Source: an uncultured Campylobacter sp. (GTDB lineage: Bacteria > Campylobacterota > Campylobacteria > Campylobacterales > Campylobacteraceae). From it: a DNA stretch of 7,446 bases. Shown here one piece after another: positions 1 through 5,610 of the stretch (positions within the stretch are counted from its first letter, which is position 1; the number at the start of each line of letters is the position of its first letter). Below the pieces are notes generated by a model, which was not told where the DNA came from, made no database searches, and saw only the letters and a program-made list of their open reading frames with translations. The translations under genes and the position numbers were made by a program. The DNA lies in contig NZ_CALIMW010000060.1 of assembly GCF_938045405.1 (NCBI RefSeq), positions 1 through 7,446 on the forward strand, in the 5' to 3' direction.

Positions 1-98
1 ATAGCCTTTTTTAAAATTTTGCGGTAGCACGATAGTCCAAATTCCTTGCCTAATCATGCAAATGTAAGTGTAATCTGCATAAATTTAAAGGAGCAAGC

Positions 99-598
99 AT
101 GAACGAAGTAGATAAAATTTTAAAAGACGCCGCGAAGATCACCGGCGAGCTGCATCTCGCCTATGGATACGTTCAGACGCCCATACAAGCGTCTAGCCTC
201 TACCGCCAAAGCGGGCCCCAGACTTTACGTAAAGATCTACGAACCTAGCGCGTGCTTGTGTCTACGCGACGGCAAAATGGTGGAATTTAGGGCAAGCGGT
301 ATCACTACGACATGCAAAAATTCCTACAATACTGCGCTAAGCCCGCTTGATTTTCAAAAGCGCATTAGGTTGCAGGAAGCCAATATGTCTTACAAAACGG
401 CGATACGACGGCGTCGCAGGCGGTCTTTGACGTCTGGTACGAAAGCTCGTCTTAGTTCAGCAGGGAGTACGCGAGGATGTCTGGCATGCCGCCTAAAGCC
501 CACGCACAAACGCTTCACGACTAAGAACGAGCAAAAAAATTAAAGCGATCGGCTTGGGTGAGCTTTATAAAATTTTAAAATTTTATGGCGGGGCATAA
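99..598 (+). pseudogene. Decayed gene, family not recognised
   Basis: An AAGGAG ribosome binding site at 88-93 lies five bases before an ATG at 99, so this was probably a real gene start. The first frame reads MNEVDKILKDAAKITGELHL and stops at 246-248 after 49 codons. Protein-like segments then appear in other frames: LYVKIYEPSACLCLRDGKMV around 220-280 in a second frame, YHYDMQKFLQYCAKPA around 302-351 back in the first frame, SQYVLQNGDTTASQAVFDVW around 378-440, and KAIGLGELYKILKFYGGA ending at the stop 596-598 in the third frame. Such alternation suggests one gene of roughly 165 codons broken by several indels and point stops. A weak -35/-10 pair (TTGCCT at 46-51, TGTAAT at 69-74) precedes it. 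The 49-codon opening frame could still be translated. I cannot assign a function. Confidence 0.55.
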
Positions 599-960
599 AC
601 CGGAATAACCGCACAGCAGAGCGGCATCTGCGACCGACATAAACCGATCGCAAGGTATTGCTCGCTATCAACGAGGCGGCGTCCGCTACCGAAACGAGCG
701 CTCAGTAGGGGGAAAACGCGGCGCAAGAATATAGCCTAAACGCAAGAAGATAGACATAATACAAGGACCGCTCTGTCGCAGAAAAACGGATGCGCCTCAG
801 CGATGATCGCGCCCCCCCACTTGCCTGCCGTCGCGCTAAAAGTCATTGCCCATCTTGTTGCTAAATTTTATAATTTCAATCGTGTGGCGTTTTATCACGC
901 GACCCGCATAGGCAAAATCAAGTCAATCGAAACTTTTTAAATAAATTTAAATCAAGCTGA
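599..960. other. Gene-free stretch with coding-like scraps
   Basis: No intact gene is visible on either strand. One plus-strand segment at about 655-755 reads KVLLAINEAASATETSAQ, a stop, then GENAAQEYSLNARR, which looks like protein but has stops before, within and after it, so it is probably another remnant. A weak hairpin with one G-T pair (TCGTGTG ... CACGCGA, about 879-901) has no T run and is not a convincing terminator. From about 930 the base composition becomes strongly AT-rich as the promoter region of the next operon begins. Confidence 0.5.
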
Positions 961-1021
961 AATAGAAAAAATTTTCTTAAAAGTAGCTATATTAATATCA
1001 TAAAATTTCATAAAAAATTTA

Positions 1022-1050
1022 TTTACACTGATAAAAACACAATTTTTAAT
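1022..1050 (+). promoter_or_regulatory. Candidate sigma-70 promoter of the dba-dsbI-like operon
   Basis: TTTACA at 1022-1027 and TTTAAT at 1045-1050 are separated by 17 bases and sit about 65 bases before the ribosome binding site of the first operon gene. The surrounding 940-1110 region is very AT-rich, typical of Campylobacter promoters. A 10-base palindrome, ATATTAATAT, at 989-998 could be an operator. The C. jejuni dba-dsbI operon is reported to respond to iron through Fur, but I cannot identify a convincing Fur box here. Alternative -10 elements such as TATATT at 988-993 are equally possible. Confidence 0.3.
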
Positions 1051-1115
1051 ATATGTCTAATAAGCAAAATAGTAATATTTTTACGATATTAAATTTCAGT
1101 AAGAAAGGAGAAAAT

Positions 1116-1283
1116 ATGGAATTTTTGATGGTTCTGATGTTTTTCGTCGCGGGCCTTTTGTTGTGGTTTAGACCTGAGAAAAAGCGCGCAGTTATGGGCT
1201 TTGGTATCGCGGGTATCACTATACTCGTCATCATGATGGCGTGGGTGAATAAATTTGCCGTCGTGCCTATGGGAAATTTTTAG
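1116..1283 (+). CDS. dba: Dba-like small membrane protein
   Basis: This 55-residue protein has two hydrophobic helices (about residues 1-17 and 26-43) joined by a short basic loop, WFRPEKKR, and a short polar tail. The start at 1116 is preferred over an in-frame ATG at 1053 because AAGGAG lies just before 1116 and the extra 21 residues are polar and lack a ribosome binding site. Size, two-helix form and position directly before a DsbB/DsbI homologue match Dba of C. jejuni, whose gene forms an operon with dsbI and whose translation is needed for efficient dsbI expression. Its stop codon TAG at 1281-1283 is part of the TAGGAG ribosome binding site of the next gene, consistent with translational coupling. 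Biochemical function in the family is poorly defined. The assignment rests on context and architecture rather than a catalytic motif. Confidence 0.7.
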   Translation: MEFLMVLMFFVAGLLLWFRPEKKRAVMGFGIAGITILVIMMAWVNKFAVVPMGNF

Positions 1284-1286
1284 GAG
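1281..1286 (+). promoter_or_regulatory. Ribosome binding site fused to the upstream stop codon
   Basis: TAGGAG contains the stop codon of the Dba-like gene (TAG, 1281-1283) and the purine-rich core of the ribosome binding site for the DsbI-like gene, whose ATG begins at 1293. Ribosomes terminating on the first gene are therefore placed directly over the next start. This fits the coupling described for C. jejuni dba-dsbI. Confidence 0.6.
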
Positions 1287-1292
1287 CAAGTA

Positions 1293-2048
1293 ATGGAAAG
1301 TATGCAAGATAAAATGTCTCAAAGCCTCATTCGCGGCGCTGAAATTTCTGCGAGCTGGGGCGAAGATGAAAAGCGGTTTTTCAATCTTTTCGCCCTCGCG
1401 GCACTCGCTCTCATCGCTTTGCCCGTAGGTATCGCATGCCTTATTTTGGGCTTTGGTATGGGCGATAGTCCCTGCATCATGTGCTGGCACGAGAGATTTT
1501 GCATGGTAGCGATCTCGTTTATGGCGCTAGTTATCGTTAGATACGGCTTTAAGGTCAAATACCTCGCTGCAATCCTCTTTTTAGCATGCCTCGGGCTATA
1601 CGACGGCTTTTTGCACTACAGCCTCGACGGTACCGGCGGCGGCTACCTCGACATAAAGCAGGGCTTCGGGCTCGAAATTTTAGGCGCACACACGCAGTTT
1701 TGGGTAGTAGTGGTGCATTTTTGCGTCATTATATTTTTGGGCGTGATTTTGCTGCTAGGCAAAAACGTAGGTAAAATAATGCAAAAAAGCGAAGAGGGCG
1801 CATACGGCGCGGTTTTACCCAAATTTGCGCTAGGCAAAGTTGCAGTTGCGGCCTTTGCGATCATTATGGCTTTTAACTGCGTGCAGGCCTTTATCACCGC
1901 AGGCCCGCCGCCCTATCTAGCCTCCGCGACGCCTTCGCGCATGAGCATCGATCCGTCAAAGTGGTTTTGGGAGCTTGATCACTGGGAGGAAACCGAAATT
2001 GACTTCCGCGAAAGCTGGAATCCAAAACTACCGAATTTACCGAAGTGA
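1293..2048 (+). CDS. dsbI: DsbI/DsbB-family disulfide bond formation protein
   Basis: DsbB-family inner-membrane proteins reoxidise periplasmic thiol oxidases of the DsbA type and pass electrons to quinones. The 251-residue protein has an N-terminal cytoplasmic arm, then five predicted membrane helices at about residues 31-55, 68-86, 89-105, 135-155 and 180-203, one more than E. coli DsbB. The first periplasmic turn carries the redox motif CIMCWHER (Cys61, Cys64), comparable to CVLCIYER of E. coli DsbB. The second periplasmic loop (about 105-135), which holds the second redox pair in E. coli DsbB, has no cysteine here. After helix five a periplasmic tail of about 48 residues begins with GPPPY and ends near LPNLPK. 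In C. jejuni and H. pylori DsbI this tail leads into a C-terminal beta-propeller; here it stops and the propeller is encoded by the next gene. It is called DsbI rather than DsbB from the fifth helix, the tail and the Dba-like neighbour. Confidence 0.85.
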   Translation: MESMQDKMSQSLIRGAEISASWGEDEKRFFNLFALAALALIALPVGIACLILGFGMGDSPCIMCWHERFCMVAISFMALVIVRYGFKVKYLAAILFLACLGLYDGFLHYSLDGTGGGYLDIKQGFGLEILGAHTQFWVVVVHFCVIIFLGVILLLGKNVGKIMQKSEEGAYGAVLPKFALGKVAVAAFAIIMAFNCVQAFITAGPPPYLASATPSRMSIDPSKWFWELDHWEETEIDFRESWNPKLPNLPK

Positions 2049-2057
2049 GGTCGCGAT

Positions 2058-2945
2058 ATGAGAAAAATTTTAACCTTAACCCTTTTGTGCGCTGCACTGG
2101 CGCTGGGCGGCGAGTTTAATCTAAATCCTGCGGACGGCGCAGTGACAAATTTAACACCATTACGTAAAAGCGGTGAGATAACATTAAATTTAAACAACAA
2201 TAATCCCATCACAGGGCTTGACTACAACGCGGCAAGCGGAAGCTTCTTGCTCGGTACGCTAAAATTCGAGCTCTACGAAATGGACGGCGAGCTAAAAACC
2301 GTAAAAAGCTATCTACGAAGCACGCCCGATTGGATAATGCAGATGGAAGAAACCGTCGCAGCGAGCTTTTTTAAAGACTCGGTAGGGCTCATGAGCTATA
2401 ATAAAACCTATGAGTTTTTCAAGCCCGCACCGAACCAAAGTAAAGAGGAAGCAAACAAGGCGTGGCGCTATCTGCACGACGGATACGAAAATTTCACGCT
2501 CGACTTCAAGGACCGCTACTCCACCGTGCGCGCTAAGCAGCAGTTCATCCTCTCGTGGGATCACTCGGATTTCTACGGCGAGTTTTTTGTCGCTAGCGTG
2601 CCAGATAACATAAAGCAAAGCTGGAGCGTGGCGAGCTTTAGCGACGCCGACAATCTACTCTCGAGCGAGTTCGTGCCGAGCTTCGATGAAGCTCTCGGCG
2701 TAAAAGACGGCAGGGACATAAACGACTACTATATCACGGGTATGGATGCGCAAGGCGAGTTTGTTTATCTACTCTCGAAGCAATACTCAAGCATCCTAAA
2801 GCTTGATCCGCGCAGCAGAAAGATCGTGGAGATTTATAGCTTTGAAGGCGCGAGCGACGCGCATGCGCTAGCTGTCAAGGATGGAAAATTTTACGTCGCG
2901 TCTAGAGAAAACGGAGCGAATAAAATTTTCGTTTTTGAGAGGTGA
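2058..2945 (+). CDS. Secreted beta-propeller-like protein, detached DsbI C-terminal domain
   Basis: The 295-residue product begins with a signal peptide (MRKILTLTLLCAALALGG), so the mature protein should be periplasmic. Two segments look like propeller blades: ITGLDYNAASGSFLLGT (51-67) and a better one from ITGMDAQGEFVYLLSKQY (226-243) through ILKLDPRSRKIVEIYSF to LAVKDGKFYVASRENG (271-286), the hydrophobic-strand and DxxxxKI pattern of YncE/NHL-like propellers. The only cysteine, Cys11, lies in the signal peptide, so the mature protein has no thiol chemistry of its own. The start codon is nine bases after the DsbI-like stop, and GAGG at 2047-2050 overlaps that TGA, so the two are probably translated together. 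Combined length with the upstream protein (546 residues) is near that of one-piece DsbI proteins (about 500). I infer that it acts as a separate periplasmic partner of the membrane part; a substrate cannot be seen. Confidence 0.7.
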   Translation: MRKILTLTLLCAALALGGEFNLNPADGAVTNLTPLRKSGEITLNLNNNNPITGLDYNAASGSFLLGTLKFELYEMDGELKTVKSYLRSTPDWIMQMEETVAASFFKDSVGLMSYNKTYEFFKPAPNQSKEEANKAWRYLHDGYENFTLDFKDRYSTVRAKQQFILSWDHSDFYGEFFVASVPDNIKQSWSVASFSDADNLLSSEFVPSFDEALGVKDGRDINDYYITGMDAQGEFVYLLSKQYSSILKLDPRSRKIVEIYSFEGASDAHALAVKDGKFYVASRENGANKIFVFER

Positions 2946-2975
2946 AATTTAAGCCGTCTTTGGCGGCTTAAATTT
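2945..2975 (+). terminator. Hairpin terminator of the dsbI-like operon
   Basis: A perfect 12-base-pair inverted repeat, AAATTTAAGCCG (2945-2956) and CGGCTTAAATTT (2964-2975), encloses a 7-base loop and starts on the last base of the operon's final stop codon. The A-rich 5' arm and T-containing 3' arm give a short U stretch on the plus strand. It could also help terminate minus-strand transcription arriving from the right, since the repeat is symmetric. Confidence 0.75.
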
Positions 2976-3084
2976 AATTGATTTAAACGCAAATTCCACA
3001 TCTAAAATTATAAAATTTTGATTAAACATTGACTTCTAAAAAAATACATTAGTGCCGCTAAATTCCAGCGTCATTATATATGGA

Positions 3085-3346
3085 TTATAAGTGCTGTGAA
3101 ATTTTAAAGCTGCGAACGCCCAATATCGGCACCGCGATACCCTCTTCTGCGACCGCGTCCCCGTGCTCGGTCTGCGTAAAATAAGCAAGAACGTCGTCGC
3201 CTACAAGTCCATGCTCATCCAAATAGTGCGCGAGCAGCGCGAGGACCCTTTATCACGAAGCCGCCCAGCTCGGAGAAAATTTGCCTTTTCATTCGCACCT
3301 TTCTTTAATCGCCGTGCGCGTCGTACGCAGAAATTTTACCGCTCAT
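3085..3346 (-). pseudogene. Frameshifted small gene, family not recognised
   Basis: On the minus strand an ATG at 3292 with an AAAGGTG ribosome binding site opens MKRQIFSELGGFVIKG and runs into a stop at about 3217. In a second frame the sequence continues convincingly as LALLAHYLDEHGLVGDDV, then LAYFTQTEHGDAVAEEG and IAVPILGVRSFKISQHL, to a TAA at 3085-3087. The second frame has two stops (TGA, TAA) just upstream of the join, so the frame change lies between about 3217 and 3252. Rejoined, the protein is about 69 residues. A further ATG at 3344-3346 opens 13 codons (MSGKISAYDAHGD) in the same frame as MKRQ, ending at 3305-3307, which may be an eroded N-terminus. It lies downstream of, and on the same strand as, the LRR/NTF2 gene, so it may belong to the same accessory locus. 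A programmed frameshift cannot be excluded, but no slippery sequence is obvious. Confidence 0.6.
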
Positions 3347-3440
3347 TTGCCCTCTTTGTTTTTGTTTTGTAGCGCCGATGAAATTTTATCACTGCGCTTG
3401 CAGCAGGCTAAATTTTATCTCTGCGATCGCGCCGAGAATG

Positions 3441-3470
3441 AAATTTGAGCTCCATTTCGCGCTCAAATTT
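3441..3470 (-). terminator. Hairpin terminator of the LRR/NTF2 gene
   Basis: AAATTTGAGC (3441-3450) and GCTCAAATTT (3461-3470) form a perfect 10-base-pair stem around a 10-base loop, and the right arm touches the TAA stop codon (3470-3472) of the minus-strand LRR/NTF2 gene. Read on the minus strand the distal arm ends in ATTT followed by CATT, a weak U stretch. Position and symmetry support termination of the upstream gene. Confidence 0.6.
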
Positions 3471-4369
3471 TACAGCCCGCGGCTTTTCCAGCCGCCACTC
3501 ATACCTTGGCACTTATCTACGAGCCAGCGCCCATTCTTGCGCACGAGCAGGAAGCGGCGCGCAAAGCCGTGTTCGTCCTTGGCGTAGATGTAAATTTTAT
3601 TTTTGCTCTTGCATTCGGCGTCCGTTAGCTCATATCCGCCGTAGGTGCCGCCCTCCATCATTGAAAACGAAATACCCTCGGGGCGGAAGCCGCTGCGCCT
3701 AACGGGCGTGCAGTAGCGCGCAAATAGCTCGTCGCATCTACGCTGCACCTCACCGTCATCCGCGTCGTCAATTCGCGAAGTGGCAAATTTCTCCCATTCG
3801 CTCATCGCCGCGAAAAACGCGAGTAGCGCGCCGCGCGCCGCCGCCAGGTCATCTGGATCAAGCTTCTTTTTGCTCTTTGCGGCGTCTCTTTGCACCTGCT
3901 CAAACTCCGCAATTTGTTCCTTACTAAACCGCCCGCCGCTAAGATAAAACTGAATTTTCGTATCCGCCGCGGCTAGCAGCCCCGCAAAGCTTACGCGCGA
4001 ATTGACCAGGCGCAGCGATTTTAGCTTCGGGATTTGCACGATCGCTTTTAGCCCCTCATCCGTGATGCTAACGTTTTCGATACCGATGTGTTCGAGCTTG
4101 GCGTGCCCCGCAAAGTATCTAAAGCCCTCGCCGCTTATCTTATCGCTATCTTGCAAAAACAGATACGCAAGCTTCGGCAGCGTGGCTAGATGCTGTAGTG
4201 CCGCGTCCGTGATGGCCGTGGCTATAAAGCCCATATTTACGAGGCTTTTTACCTCGCAGATGCGGCGCACCATCTCATCGGTGAGTGCTACGTTTTCGTA
4301 GTGATGGCCTTTGCAGTAGCGCTCGCTAACCGCGTCCAAAGCCTCCTGCATCGTGATCTGCCTCATCAT
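3470..4369 (-). CDS. Leucine-rich-repeat protein with C-terminal NTF2-like immunity-type domain
   Basis: The 299-residue protein has no signal peptide and no membrane helix, so it should be cytoplasmic. Residues about 27-145 contain three to five leucine-rich repeats of 24-26 residues, visible as ITDAALQHLATLPKLAYLFL (53-72), ISGEGFRYFAGHAKLEHIGI (78-97) and ITDEGLKAIVQIPKLKSLRL (102-121), the ribonuclease-inhibitor/AMN1-like type. A charged hinge (147-172, with KSKKKLD) leads to a second domain at about 175-290, with a helix ending WEKF and two strands IYIYAKDEHGFARRFLLVRK and NGRWLVDKCQ. That pattern of paired strands, with W(L/V)(I/V)D near the end, resembles NTF2-fold immunity proteins of polymorphic toxin systems. 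The ribosome binding site AAAGGA lies three bases before the first ATG and six before the second, so translation may begin at 4366. The repeats are clear; the immunity label is an inference from sequence texture. A frameshifted small gene follows it. Confidence 0.65.
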   Translation of the reverse strand: MMRQITMQEALDAVSERYCKGHHYENVALTDEMVRRICEVKSLVNMGFIATAITDAALQHLATLPKLAYLFLQDSDKISGEGFRYFAGHAKLEHIGIENVSITDEGLKAIVQIPKLKSLRLVNSRVSFAGLLAAADTKIQFYLSGGRFSKEQIAEFEQVQRDAAKSKKKLDPDDLAAARGALLAFFAAMSEWEKFATSRIDDADDGEVQRRCDELFARYCTPVRRSGFRPEGISFSMMEGGTYGGYELTDAECKSKNKIYIYAKDEHGFARRFLLVRKNGRWLVDKCQGMSGGWKSRGL

Positions 4370-4529
4370 CTATCCTTTAAATTTGATTTTAAAATTTTAG
4401 TGAAATTTTATGATTTACGCAAGGAGTTTAAATTTACGGTGCAGATTTTAGCTCGCACCACAATTAAATTTTGCGGCAATAGTGCGGTTGAAGCATGCTT
4501 TCGTCGATGAAATTCGGTGTAGAATTTCA

Positions 4530-4577
4530 GCGCCGCTTTTTAAATTTAGCTCGCCGCGTAAGGTGGGCGAGCGGCGC
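4530..4577 (-). terminator. Probable terminator structure downstream of hisIE
   Basis: Two overlapping stems lie 23 bases past the hisIE stop on the minus strand. The outer is GCGCCGCT (4530-4537) with AGCGGCGC (4570-4577); the inner is GCTCGCC (4549-4555) with GGCGAGC (4566-4572). They share 4570-4572, so they are alternatives. Read on the minus strand the inner hairpin is followed by TAAATTTAAAAAG, so the U stretch is poor and the call is tentative. Confidence 0.4.
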
Positions 4578-4599
4578 CTTTGCGATTAAATTTTACGCG

Positions 4600-5610
4600 T
4601 CATTTTTCGCGGCGACGCTTTTCTTCGATGCCGCTTTGTCCTTGCCTGCGCGCTAGCTCGTCAAGCAGGGCGTCCGGATGGATATTGTGCGCCGCAAGTG
4701 CGAGCAGAAGGTGAAATAAAAGATCCGCTCCCTCGTAAATCACGTCGTATCGCGGCTCGCCCGCTCTGTGTTCGCCGAAGCCCTCGCGCGCGACGTCTAC
4801 GTAAAGCTCGCTACGCGAGAGGTCCTTGCACGCCAGTGCGAACTCGCACGCCTCCTCGGCGATCTTTTTGAGATAGGCGTTTTCGCCCTTCGCGTAGAGC
4901 GAGGCGACGTAGGAGAGCGCAGGCTCACCGTTTAGCTTGCGATCCAAGCAGACGTGATAAATTTCGTCCAAAATGCCGTACGGGCTTTTTTCTGCGGAGT
5001 TTTCGAGCGTAGAATTTTGCGAGACGGCGTCTAAATTTTGCTCGCTGCGCTCTGCGGCGGAATTTGTGAACGCAGAATTCGTCGCAGCGGGGCTTTGCAT
5101 TACAGAATTTTGCTTACCGCAGGAATCGGTAGAATTTTTGGGCGTTAAATTCTGCAAGCCGTCGCAGGAAGCGGAATTCTGCTCTGTGCGAGAATTCGCG
5201 GAATTTTTCTGCACGAGAGAGGTTACAGAGCCGTGCTCTGCAAAATTTATCGCGCCGCAAGCGCTCGGGCTCTCCACATTTTCGCCGCATTTTTGCAGCG
5301 AAATCTCTTTGAAAAAACAGCTTCGCGAGCCCGTGTGGCAGGCGGATCCGCCGCATTGCTCGACTTTAAGTAGTAACGTATCGTTGTCGCAGTCCAAAAA
5401 CACCTCTCGCACGAGCTGAACGTGCCCGCTCTCTTCGCCCTTTTTCCAGATGCGCCCCTTGCTGCGCGAGAAGTAGTGCGCGTAGCCGGTACGCAGCGTT
5501 AAATTTAATGCCTCTTCGTTCATATACGCGAGCATCAAAACCGCGCCGTCACCAGCATCCTGCACGATCGCGGGGAGCAGCCCGCCCAGTTTTTGCCAAT
5601 CTACCTTCAT
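4600..5610 (-). CDS. hisIE: HisIE, phosphoribosyl-AMP cyclohydrolase / phosphoribosyl-ATP pyrophosphatase, with long linker
   Basis: This bifunctional cytoplasmic enzyme catalyses the second and third steps of histidine synthesis: HisE removes pyrophosphate from phosphoribosyl-ATP and HisI opens the adenine ring of phosphoribosyl-AMP. Residues 1-105 are HisI, with the metal cluster DCDND (73-77) and zinc cysteines Cys74, Cys91 in ACHTG and Cys98 in SCFF, plus SRSKGRIWKKGEESGH (48-63). Residues about 213-336 are HisE, with KKIAEEACEFALA (248-260) and YEGADLLFHLLLAL (292-305), the acidic metal-binding helices of the MazG-like fold. Between them, residues about 106-212 form an Asn/Ser-rich linker with eleven NS or NL pairs; the protein is 336 residues where HisIE is usually about 200-240. 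A second, smaller insertion (about 267-291) lies inside HisE. All key catalytic residues are present, so it should be active. AAGGA at 5617-5621 sits six bases before the ATG. No other histidine gene is adjacent. Confidence 0.92.
   Translation of the reverse strand: MKVDWQKLGGLLPAIVQDAGDGAVLMLAYMNEEALNLTLRTGYAHYFSRSKGRIWKKGEESGHVQLVREVFLDCDNDTLLLKVEQCGGSACHTGSRSCFFKEISLQKCGENVESPSACGAINFAEHGSVTSLVQKNSANSRTEQNSASCDGLQNLTPKNSTDSCGKQNSVMQSPAATNSAFTNSAAERSEQNLDAVSQNSTLENSAEKSPYGILDEIYHVCLDRKLNGEPALSYVASLYAKGENAYLKKIAEEACEFALACKDLSRSELYVDVAREGFGEHRAGEPRYDVIYEGADLLFHLLLALAAHNIHPDALLDELARRQGQSGIEEKRRREK
5012..5248. repeat. In-phase array of 11 RAATTY motifs in the HisIE linker
   Basis: RAATTY begins at 5012, 5033, 5060, 5075, 5105, 5132, 5147, 5174, 5192, 5201 and 5243. 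Every spacing (21, 27, 15, 30, 27, 15, 27, 18, 9, 42) is a multiple of three, so each copy is read in the gene as xxR-AAT-TYx, giving Asn-Ser, Asn-Leu or Asn-Phe. Four consecutive sites (5033, 5060, 5075, 5105) recur with nearly the same spacing 69-72 bases on (5105, 5132, 5147, 5174), hinting at an old duplication, but bases between the motifs differ. RAATTY is the CtsM methylation site in C. jejuni. Confidence 0.8.

Noticed and set aside
533..539. Run of seven A as a contingency or slippage site
   Set aside because: It sits in an already multiply broken gene, so one slippage would not restore a frame; A runs are common in this genome type.
163..543. A 126-codon plus-strand open frame
   Set aside because: No ribosome binding site, an Arg-rich improbable C-terminal half, and better protein-like segments in the other frames of the same stretch; it is part of the decayed gene.
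812..818. Run of seven C as a phase-variable tract
   Set aside because: It lies in a gene-free region and is shorter than the tracts that usually switch in Campylobacter.
1089..1490. A 133-codon minus-strand open frame across the Dba-like/DsbI-like junction
   Set aside because: It is antisense to two well-supported genes, has no membrane or domain pattern and no ribosome binding site.
2058..2111. Lipoprotein signal for the propeller protein
   Set aside because: Cys11 is preceded by Leu rather than Gly, Ala or Ser and lies within the hydrophobic core, so an ordinary signal peptide fits better.
5012..5248. CRISPR-like or simple tandem repeat
   Set aside because: Only six-base motifs recur, spacing varies from 9 to 42 bases, and there is no repeat long enough for CRISPR.
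4973..5419. A 148-codon open frame on the plus strand opposite the HisIE linker, rich in Glu-Phe pairs
   Set aside because: It is the mirror of the in-phase RAATTY palindromes, which read as Glu-Phe or Lys-Phe on the other strand; it has no ribosome binding site and lies over a clear hisIE gene.
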